Shown piece by piece: positions 8,302-15,190 of a stretch of DNA of 36,727 bases. Positions within the stretch are counted from its first letter, which is position 1. Each line of letters begins with the position of its first letter. Location: contig CAZJYI010000120.1 of NCBI GenBank assembly GCA_964550025.1, positions 1-36,727 on the forward strand, in the 5' to 3' direction. Source of the DNA: CAZJYI01 sp964550025. GTDB lineage: Bacteria > Verrucomicrobiota > Kiritimatiellia > UBA8416 > CAYOBW01. Below the pieces are notes generated by a model, which saw only the letters and a list, made by a program, of their open reading frames with translations, made no database searches and was not told where the DNA came from. The translations under genes were made by a program, and so were the position numbers.

Positions 8302-8380
8302 GATTACGGCGAAAGATCAGTGCGGAAGATAAGGGGGGAGAGGGTTCCTTGGTCTTTTGCCCTAATCTTTCACCCTAATC
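8302..8380. terminator. Symmetric inverted array of 13-bp units, candidate bidirectional terminator
   Basis: Three 13-bp units with consensus near GATTAGGGCGAAA run forward at 8302-8340. After a single base (8341), three run in reverse at 8342-8380, giving an almost exact 39+1+39 layout. The outermost units are complementary at 11 of 13 positions, the middle at 9 of 13, the inner ones poorly. Arms 8301-8317 and 8365-8381 pair at 15 of 17 positions. It begins two bases after the stop codon of the secreted-protein gene and ends 45 bases before the end of the convergent gpmI gene, so it may terminate transcription from both sides. Confidence 0.5.
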
Positions 8381-8425
8381 TTCCCCTCCCGCGATCATGG
8401 AGCAGAGTAAGGGCCGGATTGCGCG

Positions 8426-9976
8426 TCAGAGTAGGTTGTCCGCGGTCATCTCCTTCGGGATGGCGAGACCCAGCAGCCCCAGCACGGTGGGCGCGATGTC
8501 GGCAAGCTTGCCTTTGGGAGACAGGGTCTTCTCGTCTGCGTCGCTCGCGACATAGATCAGGTCGACCGGATTCACCGTATGGCTTGTTTTGGGTGCGTTC
8601 CGCTTGTGGTCGATCATCTCTTCCGCGTTGCCGTGATCGGCCGTGATCAGAATATGCGCGTCCCGCTCGAGGAAGTAGGAGACGACCCGCCCAACGCATT
8701 CGTCGACGACCTCGATGGCTCGCTTGGCCGCGTCAAAGTCCCCAGTGTGCCCGACCATGTCGCCGTTGGCGAAGTTGATCGCCACGAAGTCGAACGCGTC
8801 CTCGTTGCAGATATCCACAAGCTTCTCGGTTACCGTGTAGGCATCCATCTCAGGATGACTGGCAAACAGCGCCGGGTCGAAGCGGCCGACCACCTCAATC
8901 TGGATCTCGCCGTCAAACGGCTCGGTTGACTTGCCGTTGAAGAAACTGGTCACATGCCTGAACTTCTGCGTTTCGGCAATGCGAAGCTGTTTCAGCCCTG
9001 CCTCGGCTATGACCTCCCCCAGGAGATTGGTCATGCCGCCGCCGGCATCGATAGGTTCCATCAGGTAGTGGCTGAACTCGTTGTAGTAGCGGGTCAGGCC
9101 CACGTAGACGACCTCGGGGCGACGGGCCGGGTTGCCCGGATAGTCGTCCGCCACAAAAGCCTTGGAAAGCTGAATTGCCCGGTCCTGCCGGTAGTTGGTG
9201 TGGATCACGGAGTCCCCGTCGCGGATGCCGGCGTAGTCTCCGATCACGTGCGGCGGGATGTACTCGTCGAACATGTCTACGCCGTCGGGGGTCGGTTCCC
9301 CCTCGTAGGCTTCCCGAACGGCGCTTTCGGCATCGCTCGCCTGCTTCCCCACGGCATCGACAAGGCAGGCGAACGCCGTGTCGGTCAGACCCCAATTCTC
9401 CGACCTGTCCATCGCGTAGTAACGCCCCATGACCGTGCCGATGGTGCAGCCGCCCGTGGCGTCCATGATTTCACTGAGGCGGGCCAGGTAGCCCAGTGCG
9501 CTCCTCGGCGGCGTGTCGCGGCCGTCGAGGAACGGGTGAATCACGATGCGGCCGTCCGGGTTGGCTTTGCGCGCTTCCGCCAGAATCTGGAAGAGGTGCT
9601 CCTGGTGGGCATGCACCCCCTCGTCCTGGAGCAGGCCCAGCACATGCAGCCTCGACCCGTTCTCTCGCCAGTTGCGGACCAGTTGCTGCCACGCCTCGCC
9701 CTCGAAGAACTCGCCCGAGTGCAACGCGTCATCGATCCGCTTCAGTTCCTGGACGACGATCCTCCCCGCGCCCATGTTCAGGTGCCCGACTTCGCTCGAT
9801 CCCTGGTACCCGTCGGGTAGCCCAACGGCCTCTCCGGAGCACTGAAGCAGACCCCGCGGATACTCCCGGCAATACCTGTCGAGATTGGGAGTTTCGGCCG
9901 CTTCGACGGCGTTGCCTTCAGTGTTGGTGCTGATTCCCCATCCGTCTCTCACGATCAGAACAACAGGTCTTCTCAT
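8426..9976 (-). CDS. gpmI: 2,3-bisphosphoglycerate-independent phosphoglycerate mutase
   Basis: A 516-residue cytoplasmic alkaline-phosphatase-superfamily enzyme interconverting 3- and 2-phosphoglycerate in glycolysis. The metal-binding start VLIVRDGWG (Asp11), the nucleophile motif QGSSEVGHLNMGAGR (Ser61), the substrate-binding HPFLDGRDTPPRSA, and the C-terminal metal motif ITADHGNAEEM are all present. Length is normal for the family. The start at 9976 is set by GGAAAGGACAG upstream and by MRRPVVLIVRDGWG; the frame stays open a further 61 codons upstream without family similarity. It is transcribed divergently from a PfkB-type kinase, sharing a 277-base gap, and ends convergently with the secreted-protein gene. 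Confidence 0.96.
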   Translation of the reverse strand: MRRPVVLIVRDGWGISTNTEGNAVEAAETPNLDRYCREYPRGLLQCSGEAVGLPDGYQGSSEVGHLNMGAGRIVVQELKRIDDALHSGEFFEGEAWQQLVRNWRENGSRLHVLGLLQDEGVHAHQEHLFQILAEARKANPDGRIVIHPFLDGRDTPPRSALGYLARLSEIMDATGGCTIGTVMGRYYAMDRSENWGLTDTAFACLVDAVGKQASDAESAVREAYEGEPTPDGVDMFDEYIPPHVIGDYAGIRDGDSVIHTNYRQDRAIQLSKAFVADDYPGNPARRPEVVYVGLTRYYNEFSHYLMEPIDAGGGMTNLLGEVIAEAGLKQLRIAETQKFRHVTSFFNGKSTEPFDGEIQIEVVGRFDPALFASHPEMDAYTVTEKLVDICNEDAFDFVAINFANGDMVGHTGDFDAAKRAIEVVDECVGRVVSYFLERDAHILITADHGNAEEMIDHKRNAPKTSHTVNPVDLIYVASDADEKTLSPKGKLADIAPTVLGLLGLAIPKEMTADNLL

Positions 9977-10155
9977 GTGTCTGTCCTTTCCGTTGCCTCC
10001 GTCGGAGGCGCAGCAGCATCCCGCGCAGGGAGAAACGGTGGATGCGTCTATTCCACGTGCGTGCGGGACGACCTTCCTGTCAAAACTCGGGAGACCATAG
10101 CAGTACGCCGTGCGACAATCCACATGATTTGGGCAACAACCCCGAATAGAATTGA

Positions 10156-10173
10156 ACAACAGGTCACTGTTGT
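10156..10173. promoter_or_regulatory. Perfect palindrome between gpmI and the PfkB kinase gene
   Basis: ACAACAG-GTCA-CTGTTGT is a perfect 7-bp dyad with a 4-base centre, located in the 277-base divergent gap 180 bases from the gpmI start and 81 bases from the kinase start. Its size and place suit an operator for a dimeric repressor acting on one or both promoters. No regulator gene is adjacent, so the role is inferred. Confidence 0.4.
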
Positions 10174-10253
10174 GGTCCTATTCCCCTCAGGGCCGGGGTC
10201 CGGAACGCAGGAAGTTCGGGGCGTAGGCGGAAGTGCAAAGGGAGCTGGCGATC

Positions 10254-11159
10254 ATGGCGGAAGAAGTGCCGCGGGTATTCGGTCTCGGGCAGTGCTGTAT
10301 AGACTACCTGTGTGCTGTAGACGCGTATCCCGGGGAAGACGCGAAGTGCGAAACCGAGGGCTTCGTCTCGCAATGCGGCGGCCCGGCGGCGACGGCCTTG
10401 GTTGCCCTTGCACGGTGGGGATTGGACTGTTCGTTCACCGGTATCGTGGGCGACGATGACCTGGGGACGAGTATCCTCGCGTCGCTGAAGGCTGAGGGCG
10501 TGGACGCCAGTCGCGTCCTCGTGCGTCCGGCCTGCCATTCGCAGCTGGCTTTCATCGTTGCCGTGCCGGACAACGAGACCCGCACGATCTTCTGGTGCCG
10601 CCCAAGCGGCGCACCGCCATCCCCGTCGGAGCTCGACGGCGACGCCATCCGGCAGGCGGACATACTCTATACGGACGGCCTGATGATCGAGGCCTCCCTG
10701 GCGGCGGCCCGCGTGGCCCGCGAAGCCGGAACGCGGGTCATTGTCGACGCGGGCACCTTGCGCGACGGGATGCTGGAACTGGCCGAATTGAGTGACGGTT
10801 TCATCGTGGCCGAGAGGTTCGCACGGGCGCTGGTGGGACGCGATGATCCCGCCCGGGCATGTCGCGAGCTCGCCAGGCTGTGCCGCGGTACGGTGGGCGT
10901 GACACTCGGCGAGCGTGGGTACCTGGCCATGGACGGGGGACAGTTCATCGAGGGCGACGCGTACCCTGCCGACGTTGTCGACACGACGGGGTGCGGGGAC
11001 CTCTTTCATGCCGGGTTTGCCTACGGCGTTGCGCGCGGGTGGCTGGCGGCGGACTCCCTGGCGTTTGGCGCGTGGGCGGCCGCACGGGTGTCGGAGCAGC
11101 TCGGAGGGCGCGCGGGGATCCCCGCGGCAGATGATTTCCCGGGGAGGATGGACACATGA
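10254..11159 (+). CDS. PfkB (ribokinase) family sugar kinase
   Basis: A 301-residue kinase of the PfkB/ribokinase family, which phosphorylates sugars, nucleosides or sugar phosphates with ATP in the cytoplasm. It has the N-terminal di-glycine region (QCGGPAATALVALARWG, about 40-56), the FTGIVGDDDLG strand-turn, and the family signature DTTGCGDLFHAGF with catalytic Asp249; Cys247 replaces the usual Ala in GAGD. Substrate cannot be told from sequence. The ATG at 10254 is preferred over the in-frame GTG at 10233 because AAAGGGAG lies at the right distance. Its stop overlaps the next start (ATGA at 11156-11159), so the two genes are probably translationally coupled. Confidence 0.92.
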   Translation: MAEEVPRVFGLGQCCIDYLCAVDAYPGEDAKCETEGFVSQCGGPAATALVALARWGLDCSFTGIVGDDDLGTSILASLKAEGVDASRVLVRPACHSQLAFIVAVPDNETRTIFWCRPSGAPPSPSELDGDAIRQADILYTDGLMIEASLAAARVAREAGTRVIVDAGTLRDGMLELAELSDGFIVAERFARALVGRDDPARACRELARLCRGTVGVTLGERGYLAMDGGQFIEGDAYPADVVDTTGCGDLFHAGFAYGVARGWLAADSLAFGAWAAARVSEQLGGRAGIPAADDFPGRMDT

Positions 11160-12580
11160 CAGGCTACCGCAGTAATCCGGGTGCGCGATACTTGATCGCC
11201 GCCGTCCTGACCACCGCGTTCCTTCGCTCGTCCGACGTAGCGCTGTGTGCCGATCCGCCGGCATGGGGATACGGCGTAGTCGCTTCGCGAACAACGGCAG
11301 ACCTTCCCGAATGGCGCCGGGTCATCGACGCGCTGGCCGCGAAACACCGTGGAGACGTGCTCCTGTACGAGGATGGCGTACGGGGCGCGTTGCCGGAGTT
11401 GCGTCAGCGTCATCCGCGTTACACCTGTTTTGTTGCCCGCCACGAGGATGTCAGCCGTTCCTTTGTTGCCGACGTACACCGGCTGACGCGCGAGCTGGAC
11501 GACGATCCCTACGCCGACACACTGTGGGGCATTCTGACGGGGTTCGACGCGAGCAACGCGCTCGCCATCGCCCGCCACGCCGAGCCGCTCACCGTTCGCC
11601 GTGTTGCTTCGGGTACGGAGGTCGCCCTGGAGATGTGCGAGGAGGGCGTCTGGTACGACGAGCTGGTGAAGAACAAGGTCGTACGGAAGAGGGCAGGGCG
11701 GGCTCCCGCCCCGGAGAAGGGGCCCGACGACACCACGCAGGCTCTGGTCGACACACTGAACGTCTTCAAGGCCCAGTTGTTTGTCACTTCAGGGCACGCC
11801 ACCGAACGCGACTGGCAGATTGGCTACCGCTACCGCAACGGCGCGTTTGTTTCCCGTGCCGGCCGGATGTTCGGAAGAGACACGGCCGGCCGGGAGATCG
11901 CGATCGATTCGCCCAACCCAAAGGTCTACCTCCCGATCGGCAATTGCCTGATGGGACATATCAACGGTCGCGATTCCATGGCACTGGCGTGGATGAACGC
12001 GGCCGGCGTGAAACAGATGATCGGCTACACCAGGCCGACCTGGTACGGCTACGCGGGATGGGGATGCCTGGATTACTTCCTCGAACAGCCGGCGCGCTAT
12101 ACGCTGAACGAGGCCTTTCACGCCAACCTGCACGCGTTGGTGCATCGTCTCGATACGTGCTTTCCGGGCGGACGTATTTCCGATGTCGGCAGGGCCATGC
12201 ACATCTCTGCACACGACGCCCGCGGACTTGCCTTCGACCGCGACGTGGTCGCCTTCTACGGGGACCCCGCATGGCCGGCCAGAATGTCGCCCGGAAAGCC
12301 GACGTATGAGCAGAAATTGACGATAGAAGGTGAGACGTACACGCTCGAAATCCGTCCCCGCAAGGGCGCTGCCTCGTTCGAGCCGGTCAACACGAACGGA
12401 TCTCAACGCGGGTGGCGGCCTGTTGTTGCGTTCCTCCCGCATCGCGTGGGGAACGTGAGGCTGTTGAAGGGCGCGGAACTGGCACCTGTCGTGACCGACG
12501 ATTTCGTGCTGGTGCCGCGCCCGAGGGTGTGTCCCCCTGACGCGGTGTTCACCGTGTCTTTCGCCGCCGAGCCGCTATGA
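11156..12580 (+). CDS. Exported protein with a caspase/gingipain-like His/Cys pair
   Basis: A 474-residue protein with a likely signal peptide (hydrophobic residues about 11-31, ending ALCA). I do not recognise a named family. The middle contains FVTSGHATERDW (His214) and, 50 residues later, VYLPIGNCLMGHINGRDSMALAW (Cys264). A His after a hydrophobic strand, then a Cys after a second strand with small residues, at this spacing, is the pattern of clan CD cysteine peptidases (caspases, gingipains). The region after it (MIGYTRPTWYGYAGWGCLDYF) fits a strand-helix continuation. The C-terminal 100 residues look like an all-beta add-on. Peptidase activity is inference. It overlaps the PfkB gene by 4 bases and converges on the glycoside hydrolase gene with a 6-base overlap. 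Confidence 0.8.
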   Translation: MTGYRSNPGARYLIAAVLTTAFLRSSDVALCADPPAWGYGVVASRTTADLPEWRRVIDALAAKHRGDVLLYEDGVRGALPELRQRHPRYTCFVARHEDVSRSFVADVHRLTRELDDDPYADTLWGILTGFDASNALAIARHAEPLTVRRVASGTEVALEMCEEGVWYDELVKNKVVRKRAGRAPAPEKGPDDTTQALVDTLNVFKAQLFVTSGHATERDWQIGYRYRNGAFVSRAGRMFGRDTAGREIAIDSPNPKVYLPIGNCLMGHINGRDSMALAWMNAAGVKQMIGYTRPTWYGYAGWGCLDYFLEQPARYTLNEAFHANLHALVHRLDTCFPGGRISDVGRAMHISAHDARGLAFDRDVVAFYGDPAWPARMSPGKPTYEQKLTIEGETYTLEIRPRKGAASFEPVNTNGSQRGWRPVVAFLPHRVGNVRLLKGAELAPVVTDDFVLVPRPRVCPPDAVFTVSFAAEPL

Positions 12581-14896
12581 GTGCGGCTTGACTTTGAAGG
12601 CGATGTCCCGGATGAAAGGGGGAACGGGAACCATCAGGGAACCGGCTTCCGATTCCACGTGCTCCGCGTTCGCGGGTCTCCCTGCCGTGGTGTCCCAGAA
12701 CTCGATGTGGTAGAGCCCCTTGTCCATGCCGGACAGGTGGAGTTTCGCGCCCTTGATCGTCTTGTCGCCGGGCAGTTCGTATCTCCTGAAACCCTTCCTG
12801 TCGTAGATCCACCCGAGGGCGTGCGTCGGGCTCTTCTGGCATACCGCTGACAGCCGTAACGCAGCCTCCCCCTCTGCCCCCTCTGTCTCGAGCTCTGGTG
12901 CAAAGGCGACCATGGTGGGGTCGCGCCTGTCCTCACTCTCCATGAAACGGTTGAACGCCGCAAACTTCTCGTAGTAGTTCTCTTCCTCGACCAGTTGCCA
13001 CCACCAGAACATGGGAGCCCCTCCAAGCGCGCTGCCGGCTGAAGACCATAGCCCGGCATGCAGGCACTGCTCCATCTGGCGCAATGCCGCCGCGTGAGGC
13101 GACCCACCAAACTCGGTAATGAGCACCGGCTTCTTGAACCGGTTGTTATATGCCGCGGTCTTGGTGACCAGGCCCACGATGTCCAACGGGTCCGACGTGT
13201 GGTAATACGCATCCACGCACGAGAGGTCCATCTCCGGCAGCGCTACGATTCTCGGGTTCTGCCGCGAGTAGTCGTTGCAGACGTGGGTGGAGAGCATGTG
13301 GTCGTAGGGGTCGACCGTCTTGATGGCGGCACCGATTTCGCGATGCCAATCCACGGCCTCCTTCTTTCCGTAGAAGGCGGTCTCGAGTGTGAGGAAACCG
13401 TTCTGCGTCCCCACCAGGTCTAATTCGCTCCACAGTTGCCATGCGAACACGTGCGGGCTGTATCCCCATCGGGCAATCATGTACCGCATGAGTCGCATGA
13501 AGGACTTCTTCGCCCGCGGGTCCGTCAGGTACTCCTCGGGCGCCTTCAGGTAGCCGCCGCACGCGACATTGTGCGGGTTGTACGCCCACTCCGGGTCCCA
13601 GTAGGTGCTGAATTTGCCATGGTTGTGGATAACCATGTTGACGTAGATGCCGTTGGCGTGGGCAAGCTCGATGATTCGGTCGAGCTCCCAGGCGTGCCGC
13701 AGATTGTAGTCTCCGATGCCGTGGTAGCCGGGCAGCGTTTCTGACCACTCGAGTCCCAGCGACCACGCGGCCGTCCAGACCTCCGCCAGGTCTTCGCCGT
13801 GCTGGCGCATGTTCCCGAAATAGCGCTCGTAGACGGAGGTCCCTTCCGGCCACCGTTGAGTCCATGGGAATTGCTTGTTCATTCGCGCGTCGTACGGGGA
13901 GCGCGTGTTGTGACCGACCGGGTAGAAAGCCGTCCCGTCGGAGAACTCGAAGTAACGCGGGTCCTTCTTTGAAACGCCCACAAAACCGTGTGATGACGAG
14001 GCCGTGGCCGCAAAAGACGCCGGCCCCCACCGCGTCTCGCCGCACGCGTCCCGCGCGATGATGGAGTAGGTGTAGTCCCCCTCCATCATCGGGGCGAAAC
14101 GGATCTGCCAAAGGGGCGGCCCCTGAGGCACAAAGCGTTCACCCGTCGGCTGGACCAGGCGGTAGTAGTTCCGCGTGTAGAACCCGTCCACGGCGACGAC
14201 CTTGCCGTCCGGTTGCACGAACTCCGCCTGCAGGGACACCTGCTTGGGGTCGAACGGATTCGGGTAGCGGTCGGGCAACCGGCAAGTGATCTCGAACTTC
14301 CCGTAGCACGGCACGCGGCTTGCATTGGCCCGCACGAAGCGGATTGCCGGGGGGGCTTTCGGCGCGGGGCGCCGACGCACTCTCCCGTTGAGCACCGTGA
14401 ACGCGCCCTGGTGACGTCCTTCGCTGAAAACCCGAATTCCGAATCGCTTCGGCTTCTTGAGCGCGCGGAGGTGCCACGCTGCATGGTGGCCGCGGGGGAC
14501 CCACGCCGCGCAGGTGGGAGAGATGTCGACTTCGCAGCGATTGGTCGTGCCCGTCTCCAGGTACCCGGGGAGCAGGTTCTGGTACCAGAGATGGTCCCAG
14601 TCGATGAGGTAGAGCATGACCTGCGCGTTGGTGGCCCCATTCTCCGGCCAGGCGATGTCGAAACGCAGTGTTCCTGCGTCGTCCCATTCGTCGTCGGTCG
14701 CCAGTAGGGAAATCTCCGTCCGCCCGGGAAAGACCGTCGCGGCTTCCAGTACCTCCGCGCCCTTTCCCTTCGTATCTTCAAGCCTGAAAAGCAAGGGTCT
14801 GTCCCTGACACTCGTCTTCGTTTCTGCGTTCGCGATCTGGACGCCGAGCAAACATCCGGCTAATATGCCCGAAAGAGTATTGATATTGGCCATCAT
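12575..14896 (-). CDS. Secreted glycoside hydrolase (clan GH-A, DUF5060-like N-terminal domain)
   Basis: A 773-residue exported enzyme expected to cut polysaccharides. Residues 1-24 form a signal peptide ending IANA. Residues about 35-175 look like a CBM/DNRLRE-type beta domain; 185-300 match the DUF5060 beta-sandwich seen ahead of GH-A catalytic barrels; 310-660 are the (beta/alpha)8 barrel. The acid/base is probably Glu491 (AWQLWSELD) and the nucleophile Glu595 (VLITEFGGSP), spaced as in clan GH-A; the usual Asn before the acid/base is Ser here. A C-terminal beta domain ends the protein. The ATG at 14896 starts the signal peptide; another ATG follows directly and no strong ribosome site is seen. 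One copy of GGGTCTGTCCC (14795-14805) is inside the gene. Confidence 0.88.
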   Translation of the reverse strand: MMANINTLSGILAGCLLGVQIANAETKTSVRDRPLLFRLEDTKGKGAEVLEAATVFPGRTEISLLATDDEWDDAGTLRFDIAWPENGATNAQVMLYLIDWDHLWYQNLLPGYLETGTTNRCEVDISPTCAAWVPRGHHAAWHLRALKKPKRFGIRVFSEGRHQGAFTVLNGRVRRRPAPKAPPAIRFVRANASRVPCYGKFEITCRLPDRYPNPFDPKQVSLQAEFVQPDGKVVAVDGFYTRNYYRLVQPTGERFVPQGPPLWQIRFAPMMEGDYTYSIIARDACGETRWGPASFAATASSSHGFVGVSKKDPRYFEFSDGTAFYPVGHNTRSPYDARMNKQFPWTQRWPEGTSVYERYFGNMRQHGEDLAEVWTAAWSLGLEWSETLPGYHGIGDYNLRHAWELDRIIELAHANGIYVNMVIHNHGKFSTYWDPEWAYNPHNVACGGYLKAPEEYLTDPRAKKSFMRLMRYMIARWGYSPHVFAWQLWSELDLVGTQNGFLTLETAFYGKKEAVDWHREIGAAIKTVDPYDHMLSTHVCNDYSRQNPRIVALPEMDLSCVDAYYHTSDPLDIVGLVTKTAAYNNRFKKPVLITEFGGSPHAAALRQMEQCLHAGLWSSAGSALGGAPMFWWWQLVEEENYYEKFAAFNRFMESEDRRDPTMVAFAPELETEGAEGEAALRLSAVCQKSPTHALGWIYDRKGFRRYELPGDKTIKGAKLHLSGMDKGLYHIEFWDTTAGRPANAEHVESEAGSLMVPVPPFIRDIAFKVKPHS

Positions 14897-14912
14897 CTGT
14901 TCATCCCGTGCA

Positions 14913-15187
14913 GGGTCTGTCCCCGCATGATGAGCAATGCTTGAGCGCCGCGGGCGCCCGGTTCTCAACGGAAACACAACAAAGTCTAACGCCTCGCACC
15001 GCCATATGCAATGACAGACACCCCTTTACAGTCCACCGCTCCCCCCCGTGCAGGGTCTGTCCCCGCACAACCTGACGGTGCAGGGTCTGTCCCCGGCAGA
15101 GTACCCGTACGGTGTGCAGGGTCTGTCCCTGTCCACATGGTCCCCGTCCACATATGCCGTTCGCGTGCGGGTGCGGGGTCTGTCCCC
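14913..15187 (+). repeat. Cluster of GGGTCTGTCCC repeats
   Basis: The near-palindrome GGGTCTGTCCC(C) occurs at 14913-14924, 15053-15064, 15083-15094, 15119-15129 and 15176-15187, four of these preceded by GTGCA (the last by GTGCG). Further copies, some inverted, lie inside neighbouring genes: 14795-14805, 15521-15533, 17186-17197 and a partial one at 17355-17365. Nine copies in 2.6 kb cannot be chance. GGGG and CCCC can pair around a 5-base loop. The cluster occupies the divergent gap between the glycoside hydrolase and esterase genes. Confidence 0.75.
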
Positions 15188-15190
15188 GTC

